Assembly (NCBI GenBank): GCA_035771175.1
Contig: CM069612.1
Location: 31,661,341 to 31,725,340 of the forward strand
Length of the DNA: 64,000 bases
Origin: Paratinospora sagittata
Lineage: Eukaryota; Streptophyta; Magnoliopsida; Ranunculales; Menispermaceae
Direction of reading: 5' to 3'
The notes beneath the pieces were generated by a model. It had not been told where the DNA came from and made no database searches. It worked only from the letters and a program-made list of their open reading frames with translations. This document shows, one piece after another, positions 47,321-64,000 of this stretch. Made by a program: the position numbers and the translations under genes. Every line of letters begins with the position of its first letter. Positions within the stretch are counted from its first letter, which is position 1.

Positions 47321-47642
47321 AACCTTGTCAAAGTACCTAGATCTAAATTTTTTGACACTTGATAGTTGAGACCACATATCCCTTAATTTGAAAATGAACA
47401 AGTTCGACCTCTACACATGTACTCGAATCCAACAACCATACCCAAGTTTGGGTAACATAGATTAAAACATAAAAAGAAGGCTACCTAACCAAAAATTCAG
47501 GGATCAAACATTTGAGAGGATCAGCACTTCAATTCTATAAGCTCCTAGGTACTTCATTTACAAATTATCAGTTTTACTTTTGTAGCACTACAAGGCTCAA
47601 TTTTTCACTTGTGTCTCACCCGTGGAAGTATTTATATCCTAT

Positions 47643-48570
47643 TGTTGGATGGTCAGTTCAGCAGAGCTGACCTGGACATCAGCGGAGCCTACCTAAGCAT
47701 GAGCAGAGCTTACCTGGACATCGGCAGAGCTGACCTGGACATTAGCAGAGCTTACCTGGAGTTCTAGAAAACATAGGGCATGTGAAGAAGTGGATGAGCC
47801 GAGGTGACGAGGAAAAAGTCTCGTAAAGTGACATGACCGCCAGATCAGCTCGGTCAAAGCAAGCTCTACTCAACCATGAAAAGTTGTCTGAGTCGACCTA
47901 ACGGGATGATATTTACGAAAAACCCAAATACACGATCTTAGCGTTAGCTCGGCCCAGCCGAGCCGAGCTCAAGACTGACAGTTCGGCCTCTATCCGAGCT
48001 GATCACCCGAGACGAAACAAATAAGATTAAGGAGTCTTTTCTGGCACGCCATATCCCGAAAAATCCGAAGTAGTTGCACTCTCAGATACAAACTTTGACA
48101 TAGAGACGGAATATGGCTCTCCTCCTCCGAGACAAATCAGGAAAATAAGGATCATCCGAGATGAGATAAGATTCCTGCTCTGAGATGAACTCAGAATGGA
48201 TGAGCTCATCTAGCTCATCTTGACCAACGACAAAACGACACGTGGCCCTATGCCTACTGGGGAGCTAACTACTCCGGTCGGAGGACTTCCTTTATAAATA
48301 AGACCTATCACCCTCACCATAAGGTATGAACAACTTTCTACAAGTGTTATTATTTTAGTCTAAAATAAGCTCTAACTTATGCATCGGAGGGTCTTCGGCC
48401 CGCACCACACCGATGTTCCTTACGATAGCCACATTGTTTTCTCTCTTCTTCTCAGATCAAGCTGATAAACCCTCGCTGGAACATAAGAGTTCATAATTTC
48501 AGATACGATCATCTCCTACACGTGTTCATCTAGTTGGTGTTGGTCAGACCTATAATCATTCAACTAACAC
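47643..48570. mobile_element. Probable LTR (solo) of a retrotransposon
   Basis: A block of different base composition, richer in GC and rich in CGAG/CCGAG, begins TGTTGGATG and ends CAACTAACA (imperfect inverted ends). It has an internal TATAAATA (48293-48300) at a position suited to an LTR promoter. No 5-bp target duplication and no internal coding region were found, so the ends are provisional. Confidence 0.5.
47660..47764. repeat. Five 21-bp tandem units
   Basis: Units at 47660, 47681, 47702, 47723 and 47744, each close to agcagagctgacctggacat plus one base. The period is exactly 21 throughout. Located at the start of the LTR-like block. Confidence 0.93.
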
Positions 48571-49109
48571 AATTTTTTGGATTACCACAATGGTAAGAAC
48601 AAAAGAGCGGGCATAAGATATTTAGATAAGTTGTAGACAATGGCAATAATCTAAAAGGAATTTCAAGCAAGGAAAATAGCCGGTTACCACTTCCAATCAA
48701 TCTTATTTGTTCCAACGAAAAAAAAACCTGCAATGTTATACATTCTTTAAACACAATGGGTCAGAAAGAAAAAAAATCATTTTTTATCAAATCAACGTGC
48801 TAAATATAATCTCTGCGTACGGAAATTATAGCCTACGATGTTTAGAACGATATTTAATCCATAAGCAATAAATTCGGCCACCTAGCTTGGTAACAGACGA
48901 TCAGCTTCAGATCCCTCACGAAGTTGTGAAACGAAATTCAAAAATCTTTTGGAATTTTTATAATAAATGAAGTGCAGTAGATGAATAAAAATAATCAATC
49001 ATAAAAAATAAAAATAAAAATACAACAACAAATAATTACACCGAAAGTAAAAAAACCAAGGACAAAAAAGGAAATTATGAATCAAACAAAAAAGACAAAA
49101 GAACAAGAA
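48571..49109. other. Non-coding stretch
   Basis: AT-rich, no features recognised. Probably intronic if the WEB leader model holds. Confidence 0.5.
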
Positions 49110-49690
49110 CACATACCTAATAATACTCTCTTTCTCGTACACGAAAGCCCTAACTCAACGCCAAACCGTCCGAGAAAAAACGTGCCATAAACCCTAAAAT
49201 CCCATCAAACGATTATAAAAAAAAAAAAAAAAAAAAGAACCACCATGTAAACCTGAACCCCTCCAACACGCAACACAAAACATACCATCAAGTCAACCAT
49301 ATGATTCTTCAACCGCACCTCCGGCTCCGATCCTCATACTCTCCGGCGTTCAAAACCAAAACCTAGAAAACACAAAGAAGCTCTCTCAGCCGGCTCCGTT
49401 GACGCTTCAGAATCGCCGGAGACTTTGCGGACGCGAGAGAAACTCGCGGCTTTGTGTGATTTCGAAGAGGCTCTTTTTTATAGAGCTTCTAAGATTAAAA
49501 ATAGAGACAGAGAGAGAAGCTCGGACTCGGAGGGTTAGAAATGACACACAAGAAAGAAAGAAGAGTTGCAGACGAAGGAAGAGAGAGAGAGAGAGAGAGA
49601 GAGGGTGGAATTTTTGAAAGTGATTTTTTTAGCAGTTTTATACGTGCTAGAGAGAGAAAGGCGCGACACGTCAGCATTGGGACAATTCAA
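49110..49690 (-). promoter_or_regulatory. Minus-strand promoter and leader exon, probably of the WEB gene
   Basis: On the minus strand, CCAAT (49680-49676), a TGACGTGTC motif and TATAAAA (around 49640) precede a (CT)n-rich leader. The tract then runs through CG-rich sequence and a telo-box-like TTTAGGGTTTA to a GT donor near 49122 (attattag|gtatgtg). No open frame of note follows. The first downstream gene on this strand is WEB, which has a splice acceptor just before its ATG. The model implies a ~6.7-kb leader intron; a separate non-coding transcript is the alternative. Confidence 0.55.
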
Positions 49691-49699
49691 ATGTGACAA

Positions 49700-52365
49700 C
49701 GCAGGAACACGATGCTGAACGGACGTGCAGGGTGGGTCCGAAGTGTTGAATTATTTTTTACTACACGTGTTTCTAGGAAAATCGACGGTTCGTGTTCTCG
49801 TGCGTATGTAAGGTTGACTTGTTAGAGACCATTGATTGGTTTGTTTTTCGAATCACTCGCTTTCCGGTTTGTTGTTTCTCGTGCCGCCCCTTGTAGAGCC
49901 AGCCATTATTCTCAGTCACTTTTAGCAAATTGGTTTCCGTGCACTGGCAGCCCAGAGAATATTACCTTCATCACGCTATAAATTGTATTGATATTTTAAA
50001 ATTTTTAAAAACGAATTTTCCTACAAAGAGAGAAATGAAAATGATAACCTTCATCTAAAAACAGAACCTTGGAGACTTTCTTGAAAAGTTGTAGTAACGG
50101 GATCATATTAGTTGTCTTTCTTTTTTTCTTTTTTTTTTAAATTTTTCACATTGTCTCTCTGTCTTTCAACAAAGACGACTCTCCGGAATTATTTGTCTAT
50201 ATTATTCATCATAAATAATGTAGAGTCTCCCCGAATTCAAACCTCAAACCTCATATATGTTGATTTCACAATCCGAGTAACCACTGAGCAAATTTAAATA
50301 CTGTTGAGTGAACTATGTACTGAGATGAAATAATATTATAGTTCTATAATAACTGAAATATGCTCATACATAAGACTTTTTTGTCATATTTGGGTTATAC
50401 ACAATGCCCATATTCAGGTGTGACAGGGCGGCTCTCCCTAATACGATTAAAGTGAACACAAATTTAAATTCTGAAACTTTCACCCCTTAATCATTTTTAA
50501 CACAAACTTTCGATTATCCGTATTACACCATATTAAACTATTTTAGTTGTCTTAATTAAATGTTATATAATTTTTATGTTGGAAAAGGTGTAGACATTGA
50601 AGCTGTTGACTTATAGTGCATATATACAATTTTAGCAGGAAGTTAACAAAAAAAAAAAAAAAGATATTATAAGATAAGTTTGATTGTTTAAGTTTTTTCT
50701 TGCGTGTAAATAAATTCTAGTTTTCTCTTAAATTTTATTTGAACTTCAAACAAGAAGAAGATGTAGTTTTATCTGAATTAATTGGAAGAGCTAAAAGTGT
50801 CTTAGGACTCTTTAACTGTTGGAATTGATACTTTGAAAAGAAATATTCAGGAATTTCCAGTAAAAAGGTTTGATAGATGCAACTTTGACAGCTGCATCAT
50901 TTGCCTATAAAAAAAACAGAGAAAAAGGTGACCTTTTTTGCTATACTCAAAGTAAAAAATTTTAGAAACTGTTGATTTTCAATAAAATTTTGTCTTGTTA
51001 CTGACCGACAACTCCACTGACAAGTAAGACGCTCTAAGATTTTATTAAATTTTAGAACATGAATTACATGGCAATATATGTTTTGCTAAATCTGCTAAAT
51101 CTGTGACAAATATTTATATACAATATAAAAAAAACTTTTTTAAAGTGATAAAAAATGACATCACACATAATACAATGTAAAAAAATGTGTTAAAAATTAC
51201 ATTTCCTCGACATTTTTCGTTTTGAAACCCATCTTTTTTTATTACACCATTTTTGAAGAGTTTGTTTTAATATTATATTGACATCAACAACTATCTGCAT
51301 GAATCAATGAAGAAATAGAATAAAAAAGAAAAATTATAATCCATTCTTGCTGACTTGAATTCTATGCTGAATTTGAAAATTTTGATGTTGACACATGGGA
51401 GGTTGATCATGCTGCATGAGTTTCAAATTTGGGTCAATGAACTTTTAATTGTCGTTTCTCACTTGGAACTATTTGCAACCAGGCACTTGGCCCACTTTAT
51501 GAAAGGATCCAAAAAGATGAACAATTATTGAGGGAAATTTGTAATATTGCCCATGTAATGTGGACCCTTTTGACATGAGAAGCAAATCAATCAAGCATAG
51601 GGAAAAAAGTTAATGAAGGACAATAAAAAAAAAAAACACTGAACAAATTCATATATACTTGGTATTTCTTTAAGGGGTTGTCCTAATAAAGCATGCCCCC
51701 ATTTGACAGCTGAGTTCTTTAACTCTACTTTTCTTATTATAATGTTATGACTTCAAAGCCAAGGTGTTATTTTAATCTAAATATAAATGTTGTCCCTCCT
51801 AAATCATGATGACTTCATTTTATATTCTAAAAAATCATTTAAGATAATGCAAATAGTAGGTACTAATAAAGGGATTCGATTGTATCTACACATCAATAAG
51901 TCTAGTAACATCAACATTTACTTCAACCAAAAAAAAAACTAAAATAAGAACACCATTGAGAGAAGAAAAAAGAAAGGAAAAGAAGCACATATAATGAGCA
52001 GAATACTTTATTCAACATTATTTTCCAAATCTAGCAACAAACTCCATCATGGTCTTTTCTATTGTAAGAAAACAATAAAAGAAGCTCAGAATATGGGTTT
52101 AAATGACTAGGAAAATTGAGTTTTTGGGCAGAATTTAGTGCATGATTATAACAACAAAAAAGGGGAAAAAAACATTCAGCACTCTATAGGAAAAGAAACT
52201 ATAATTTCAAAACTTAACAATTAAGAACTGGGTTTATCAGCCTTCTGGATATGACAGTATTAACACATGACTGACTTATCATGAATTATCCTAGCACACA
52301 ATGATCATATCTTCATAGAAAAATACTGACAGCAGGACAAAAGAAAGTAAAGACTAGCCAGTGCT
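49700..52365. other. Intergenic, AT-rich
   Basis: Between the candidate WEB promoter and the LACS gene stop codon. No gene or clear transposon seen. The last ~300 bases are likely LACS 3' UTR. Confidence 0.55.
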
Positions 52366-57974
<5,609 letters not shown>

Positions 57975-58236
57975 GGAATGTTATTACTGACTAATAAATA
58001 CCATGTCCTTTCAAAAGTGCACCTATGATATGAACCTCTGATGTAAATAGACAAAATAACTAAGTTAGGTTTTAGACTCCACATGACTTACATTTGATCT
58101 TTAAGAAAGAAAATTACATATGCAAACAACCAAAAAATTAATACGTATCCTGATCTGGCCTCCATTAAGTGTGCTACCATCTGTCGGTATTAAGATTGTT
58201 ATGAATCACTTTTTTACAAAGCTATTCTACCTAGTA

Positions 58237-58861
58237 TTAACAAGGTGTGCGCCTTAGGCGCACCTTGAGGCAGGTCGCACATGTTGCGATTTAATACTTG
58301 ATAGACAAGCCGTTTGTACTCAAGTGTGTGCCTTGGTGCACCTGGGTGTGCCTTGATGCACCTTACTTTCCTACTCCCCTTTTTTTTTAAAAAAAATATT
58401 TAATCATAAAATAAATATTGTATTATGAACTTTGTTTCTTCTTTTCTTTGAACTAATATACATAATACATAATAATAAAACATAAAACATTAAAGAAAAC
58501 TTGTGTTCCGCTTTTATAACAACAATAAAAAGTTGTTACAAAGGCGTTAAAACGCTACTTGTTCTTTTTTGCTTTTGTGTTTATTGCATCAATTCAATTT
58601 TAAATATCAAAAGTAATAAATCTAATACTAATACATCTGAAATAGAAACATTAGTGTTGTTATGAACATTGTGATGTATGATGAGAAAAATTTAAAACTT
58701 TTGTGTATTTATATCTTTTTTAAAATATTCTACCAAAAATTAATGTATAATCAAGTTTTTTAAGAATTTCATGCCTCCCTTTACTCAGGTGTGCACCTTG
58801 CGCCTCGGGCGCTAGGGCCCTTCATCACTTTAGATGCACCTTGCGCCTTTGACTACCTTGA
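58237..58861. mobile_element. Probable non-autonomous DNA element with GC-rich ends
   Basis: Left end caaggtgtgcgccttaggcg and right end (minus strand) caaggtagtcaaaggcgcaa are similar in inverse orientation. Both ends are rich in gcgcc/caccttg repeats and enclose an AT-rich, non-coding centre. No clear target duplication. In the LACS leader intron. Confidence 0.5.
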
Positions 58862-59379
58862 TTTTACCCTAATACACATGCTGGTGCTGAAACAGAGAGG
58901 CCAATATGTATAGAAATCTCTATTATGAGAAAAATCCATGTGTTGGTTGAGATAAATATCAATTATCACCATTGTGTAGAATCACTTTAGTAAATTTAAG
59001 GCTCTAACCAAGCAAGAAAAGGCTTAAAATGGCGTAGGCGAAGTACATGACTAAGTGAGAAAAGCCTTGAACAAATAGTTAAACGAAGTAATAGGGCCAA
59101 AGTTGCCACTGCACAAAATTTCAGATTAGAAATAAACCAAGATCATGTTAACAGTATATCTGAATGTGAATGCTGGAAGATAGTAACAAAAATTGGCTGC
59201 AGTACCCTAAAAAATGGCTTACCACCTCAACACAATCTAATATGTTACAAACAGGCAAAACTTCCACAATGAAGTCGAAGCTAAACACACACTAATGTAT
59301 CAAATGCATCTTTATGCTAAAGGTCATCACCATCATCATCATCATAATTGACACTAGAAACACTAACCAGATGATCCAA

Positions 59380-59562
59380 TTTTATTTTATTTTTGACAAT
59401 TTAGTGGTATCCGGACCTTTGGCCCGACTAATCCACTAAGGCCTCTAACGAGATCGAGCAGGAGACACCCCAGTGGCCAACGTTGATAAGGCGGGAGTCG
59501 ATCTCATGACCTCGTTTCATAAAACGAGAGCCCCAAGCCGCTCAGCCAACCAAGCGTTGGTT
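59380..59562 (-). mobile_element. SINE with 10-bp target-site duplication
   Basis: On the minus strand, ggttggctgagcggcttggg (A-box) is followed by gagatcgactcccgcc (B-box), an ~80-bp body and an A/T-rich tail (the ttttattttatttttgac on the plus strand). The duplication gatgatccaa is at 59370-59379 and 59563-59572. The head resembles a serine- or leucine-type tRNA. Confidence 0.88.
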
Positions 59563-60333
59563 GATGATCCAAAATTCTCTCATGGAAGATTTAGTGAGAA
59601 TAACATCGTCGTTAAGTACAACAAAAGTCTACTTCTTCAGCAATCATGATAGTGCTAAGGATAATCCTAAATGTTATTTTTGGTGTACGTTAAGGTATAA
59701 ACAAACTAATTAGATTTTCAAAATAGGCGACGTGCTCAGCATAGGAAACGCTGAGTGCATCCCGGCACACTCTCTCACTAACTTATTAGAGATCAATTGA
59801 AATCAAAATGAAATTGTAATACATTGCTCAAAACAAAACAGAGGATCAAACTAAACGGCACACACAATCAACAAAAAACAACAGCAAAACACTGAAGATG
59901 GCGGAATCATGACTAAAAAAAAGGAAAGAGAACGGAAATAATAAAATAAAAAACTAAAGAACACCTCTACTTTGTAACTCTAATCTATGCGATAAAATAG
60001 ATCATCCGCGAACTTCTAAGCAAAACGATCAAACACAGAAAAGAACCAACAAATATGTCGGTTCATTTGCATAACGAAGCAAAAAATCCATAACTGATCA
60101 AAACCAATGTACTGATTTGAAGCTAGCTAACAAGAAATCATCATGTCCTTTCTTCTTTTCATCAACGCGAACTCATCATCAAAAGTTAATCCACAAGTAA
60201 AGAAAACCAATCTCCTCCTGAAAATCAAAGAAATCCTAACGAAATTTGAACGAAAAATCTCAAAAACCAGCACAAATCAAATCATGATTCCAAAGCAACA
60301 CAAAATCAAGCTCACAATCTCAAATTAGCTTAC

Positions 60334-60600
60334 CTCCGGAATCGCAGCGATCAGCAATTACTCCTTAGGAAAGACGCCGGAATCGAATTTGAACCATTCA
60401 AGTGGCGAAAGCATCCACCCGTTTCAGCACATATAAAAATCCCAGTCGAAAAAGCTTCGGCAGAACGACGACTATTATACCCATCCGGATTCCAGAAATT
60501 CCCGGCTTTTACTATGTTTCGTACACCTGGAGTTATTTTCAGCAACGAGACACCCTTGTTTATCTTCCGCCACGTGTCCGATTCAGGACGTGGGCACATT
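60334..60600 (-). promoter_or_regulatory. LACS8-like gene promoter and leader exon
   Basis: On the minus strand there is a palindromic G-box CACGTG (60576-60571) and a TATA-like tttttatatg near 60435. A leader exon follows, ending at a GT donor (ttccggag|gtaagc, exon edge 60334). The matching acceptor would be the AG shortly before the ATG at 57974 (near 57987), making a leader intron of about 2.3 kb. The minus-strand frame at 60351-60599 lies in this leader and is not treated as a gene. Confidence 0.6.
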
Positions 60601-61084
60601 GACTAGGCATGTATGACCCCTGAATACATACCACGTTGCGGTCGGTGGAGCTTTGATGAGAGGCACGTGCGATCAGGAGATATTTTGCTTAGAAGAGTGT
60701 GACTTTGATCGGTTGGCTGTTCAATTTACGGAGCGAGGCACGCACCTCAACTTCTCTCTTCTCATAAACACGGAGAGTAGTTTCTTTCCGTATTGAATCC
60801 GCTTGTGCAACAGTTTCTTTTTTTTTTTTTCCTCCAATTTTTTTTAGTCCGAAATTTTTTTCTCCAATTTATATTACGTTATAAAGGGTAGTTTCAACTA
60901 TTAACTATTAATGCAAAGAATAATACTCACATCAAGGTTCAAATAGAACCTAACAAGACCCATATAAAGAGTGAGATTAACTTCTCACCTCGTATATAAG
61001 GTTGCAGAGGGTAAAACCCTAATCTCATAAAAAAGGGTGAGCTACACTGATTTTAATTGCTTGAGCAACAATTTGATATTTACA
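60601..61084. other. Intergenic, upstream of the LACS gene
   Basis: Upstream region, with T runs near 60810-60850. No features recognised. Confidence 0.55.
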
Positions 61085-61097
61085 AATAATCACTTGG

Positions 61098-61338
61098 CGA
61101 CCCAACGTGGGGTAGCGCAATTGGTTAGATGGACGCTGCGCTCCAATGGTTGAGGGGCCTTCATGTAGTCGCGAGTTCGAAATTAAACTCTACCGCTGGA
61201 GATTCATGCCTACTGTGTTCACTCACGCTGGGGAGGGTCTTCCTTACGCCTAACAGTATTCGGACTCCAAATTAGTCTCCTCCCACAAAAAGAGTTAAAG
61301 AGAACATGAAGGGTCGAAGACCAAAAAATAATAATAAT
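61098..61338 (+). mobile_element. SINE with 13-bp target-site duplication
   Basis: ggggtagcgcaattggttag (A-box) and gcgagttcgaaattaaac (B-box) head a ~240-bp element that ends in a (TAA)n-like tail. The perfect duplication aataatcacttgg is at 61085-61097 and 61339-61351. The body (cgctggggagggtcttcctt, ggactccaaattagtctcct) is distinct from the other SINEs here. Confidence 0.92.
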
Positions 61339-61351
61339 AATAATCACTTGG

Positions 61352-62589
61352 TGCAAGTGTTCAAGAACATTTTTTTTTTATCTATATTGGTGGGTTGAGA
61401 TCGAATTTTCGTTGGTAACAAATAAATATTTTTTTGTAATGTATTATGTGGGTCTATAAGCTATTCATTGCAAGTATATTTTTATTTGTGTGTTTACTGA
61501 TCTATTTGTTTCTTATTAAGTTTGATATTTGTATTCTTAGTTATTACGTTACTTTCAAGGCTCTAATGTACCCAAGGCTCTAAATAGGCTAATGAAAAAA
61601 AAAAGAAAAAAAAAAAAAAGGTCACGTTTATATAAAGAAACTCAAGCTTACACTCAACAAAAAGAAACTCAAGCTTACACCCGAGAAGTTTGTCCAAACA
61701 TTTAAGTCCCTTAGATTAATATAGAACCGTCAAATACAAATGGCATAGTGTTGGTTCAAGGGACTTAAATGCCTAAAGTATATTAATTAAGTACTTTTTT
61801 ATTAAAACATCATCTTTAATACATCGTTAAATTACCTTATTATATTTAAATGCATAATTTAATACAATCTATAGGTACACATTAATACATTAATGAAAAT
61901 ATTTTTATCAATTAGAAATGGCACATTGGCAGTGCTACAATTTTTAAATTAAATACAAGAGCTTACTTAGGGTTAGAAGATGCTTGAAATAATATTTGCA
62001 TAGTAGTAGTACTGAAGTACTACACAATGGTCGGTGGTCCTTAACCTTTTGTTCATCTTTGTCCTTGCAAGATGCCTCCCAGTGTCTCTGGATGATTTTT
62101 GGAGTCTTGACTCGGTAAATTTATCTTTATTTATTATTTCAAGGAATGACAGTGTCTTTAACAACATAGGTAACAAGAAGGCATCAACAACAGCAACAAG
62201 AACTAATTAAGCAACACTCCTCCTTCGAAGTATAACTAAAATAGAATATTGAATGCAAATATGTATTAAATTAAAATTTTAAATGAAAGTTCAATATGCA
62301 AATGTATAGATTTTTTTTTTAACTAATTTGTTTGTTACACACAATATGGTGCAATATATAAGGAGAAAACGCCACTTTGTAAAATAATAGAGGCCTGTTT
62401 AGGAAAGTTTTTCCAAATTGCGTTTGAAGCAAAAATAATATTTTTAGAAGTGTTTGGCAACCGTAATTAGGTTGGGTTTGTTTGGTCCTCAAATCGAAAT
62501 CAAACCAACCACTTGGCTAAACTGAACCAAATGAAATCAGTTTAATTTGCTTTGGGTTAATCGGTTAAGTTTTTCAAGGAAATCAAATG
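61352..62589. other. Intergenic, AT-rich
   Basis: Contains A/T runs (e.g. near 61600-61620) and a short duplicated aaagaaactcaagcttacac near 61635-61680. No gene recognised. Confidence 0.55.
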
Positions 62590-64000
62590 AGGATATTTCA
62601 ACCCCTACCTTACCCACTTCTACTCCAAAAAAATCTCAATTATTTGACTTTGATATCACACCCTAAGATTATATTCCTCCAAATTCCTCTCCACCAACTT
62701 CTATCAATAATTTATCTCCTCCTTTCATAGATGCATCTCCTTCCTTTCCACTCCCAAATAATAATTTTCTTATGTCTCCCACTATCACATCTCCTACTAC
62801 ACCTCAGCCAACTATTGATTCACCTATACTAGCTCCTATTCAACGACCTCAACGTGACAAGCATCCTCCCTCATATCTCAATGACTATGTTTGTCCTGTC
62901 ACCACCTCTCACAATGTCTTGTTTGTTTCCATTGATGAACCCAAAACTTTCACCACTGCTCTCAAATATCAAAATTGGAAAGATGCTATGCAAGATGAGA
63001 TTGATGCTTTAAACCTTAATAACGCTTGGACACTAGTGCCTCGACCAAGTGATGCCAATGTCATTGGTAGCAAGTGGGTATACCATACTAAATTCAAAGA
63101 AGATGGAACCATAGATTGTTTCAAAGCTCGCCTAGTAACTAAAGGGTACACTCAAATACCCAGATTTAATTTTGGTGAAACTTTTAGTCCCGTTGTCAAG
63201 CCAACAACCATTCACGTAGTTCTCTCTCTTGCTATGCACTTCAATTGGACTCTCAAGCAACTTGATGTTAAAAACGTCTTTCTAAATGGCGTTCTTCATG
63301 AGCGGGTTTTCATGGAACAACCCCCTGGTTTTGTGAATCCAAACTTCCCCAATCATGTTTGCTTTTTACATAAATCTCTATATAATCTTAAACAAGCACT
63401 TTGTGCTTGGTTTGCCAAACTATCCTCTAGTCTCATTTCTCTTGGTTTTCTTTGTAATAAAGCTGATCGATCTTTATTTATTTATCATTCTAAAACTATA
63501 CTAATTCTTTTGCTTGTCTATGTAGATGATGTGGTTATCACTGGCAACAACTATGAGTTTATTTCTCATTTCATTACTCGATTGAACGAGGAATTCTCCC
63601 TTAGAGATCTAGGCACCCTTCATTATTTTTTGGCTATTGAAGTTAAACACTTTTCACATGGCCTTCTACTTACTCAAACAAAGTATGCTAGAGACCTTTT
63701 AGCAAAAGCGCGCATACTTGATGCTACCAAAATTAGTACTCCTATTGCTCAAAAACAAATTCCCCTTCCAGATGATACACATCCCACTGACCTTACTAAA
63801 TATAGGCAACTATGTGGTTCCCTCCAATATTTAACTTTTACTAGACCAGATCTCACTCATTCTGTTAACTTAGTTTGCCAACATTTTCAAAATCCTACTA
63901 TGAAGGACCTTCGGGCAGTTAAGTGTATCATGTGATATATAAAGGGAGCTCTCACTTATGGTGTGCAATTTTTATCACAAAGCTCACTTACTCTTAATGC
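62590..64000 (+). mobile_element. 5'-truncated Ty1/copia retrotransposon pol
   Basis: The longest frame (62772-63935) encodes a copia-type reverse transcriptase (RVT_2). It has W..AM..EI.AL at about 60-80, SKWVYHTKFKEDGTI, KGYTQ, DVKNVFLNG, the catalytic YVDD, and the later LGTLHYFL..EV segment. gag, protease and integrase are missing on the left. An in-frame TAA near 62666 and a TGA at 63933 break the frame, and recognisable coding sequence (YIKG.LTYG) continues after the TGA to the window edge. No LTR is visible, so the element runs off the right end. It is defective. Confidence 0.93.

Noticed and set aside
59400..59562. Possible tRNA gene on the minus strand
   Set aside because: A- and B-box are present but no cloverleaf with paired acceptor stem can be drawn; the tail and target duplication mark a SINE.
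60351..60602. Frames of 66-82 aa on both strands
   Set aside because: They overlap the LACS leader exon and promoter and have no family features.

Overview
The window is nuclear DNA of a flowering plant, most likely a eudicot. The signs are AT-rich non-coding sequence, GT-AG introns from under 100 bp to over 4 kb, plant-specific families (a D6PK-type AGCVIII kinase, a WEB coiled-coil protein, a LACS8-type acyl-CoA synthetase) and plant transposons (Au-like SINEs, RTE and L1 LINEs, a TRIM, Ty1/copia). I cannot name the species.

Layout: 1-3355 (+) is the 3' half of the gene for RNA polymerase I/III subunit RPAC1 (AC40). 3356-10280 is intergenic, with SINEs and a TRIM that carries a nested insertion. 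11693-17611 (+) is a two-exon D6PK-like kinase. 23423-32149 (+) is an 11-exon SEC14/CRAL-TRIO lipid-transfer gene whose introns hold RTE and L1 LINE fragments. 33115-33690 is an ~82-bp-period minisatellite, followed by a possible 64-aa membrane protein gene (34002-34196, +) with its own TATA box. 34551-39008 (-) is a sucrase/ferredoxin-like (Apd1/Aim32-type) gene with a tail anchor and an L1 insertion in intron 1. 39952-42363 (-) is a WEB-family gene whose 5' leader probably starts near 49.65 kb, beyond about 7 kb of transposons. 52366-57974 (-) is an 11-exon LACS8-like gene with an upstream leader exon near 60.4 kb. 62590 to the right edge is a decayed, 5'-truncated Ty1/copia pol.

The genes are ordinary housekeeping or signalling genes (transcription, auxin-transport kinase, lipid transfer, Fe-S redox, chloroplast-movement-type coiled coil, fatty-acid activation). 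Nothing in their order suggests a shared pathway. All exon models were read by eye from splice sites and reading-frame continuity, and the junction phases close in every gene. TE borders come from target-site duplications where visible and are otherwise approximate.

I did not find a convincing undescribed biological system. The items most worth a second look are the 64-aa ORF, the long fold-back structure at 45.26-46.43 kb, the perfect 27-bp hairpin at the edge of the nested insertion at 7.94 kb, and the distant candidate promoter of the WEB gene.
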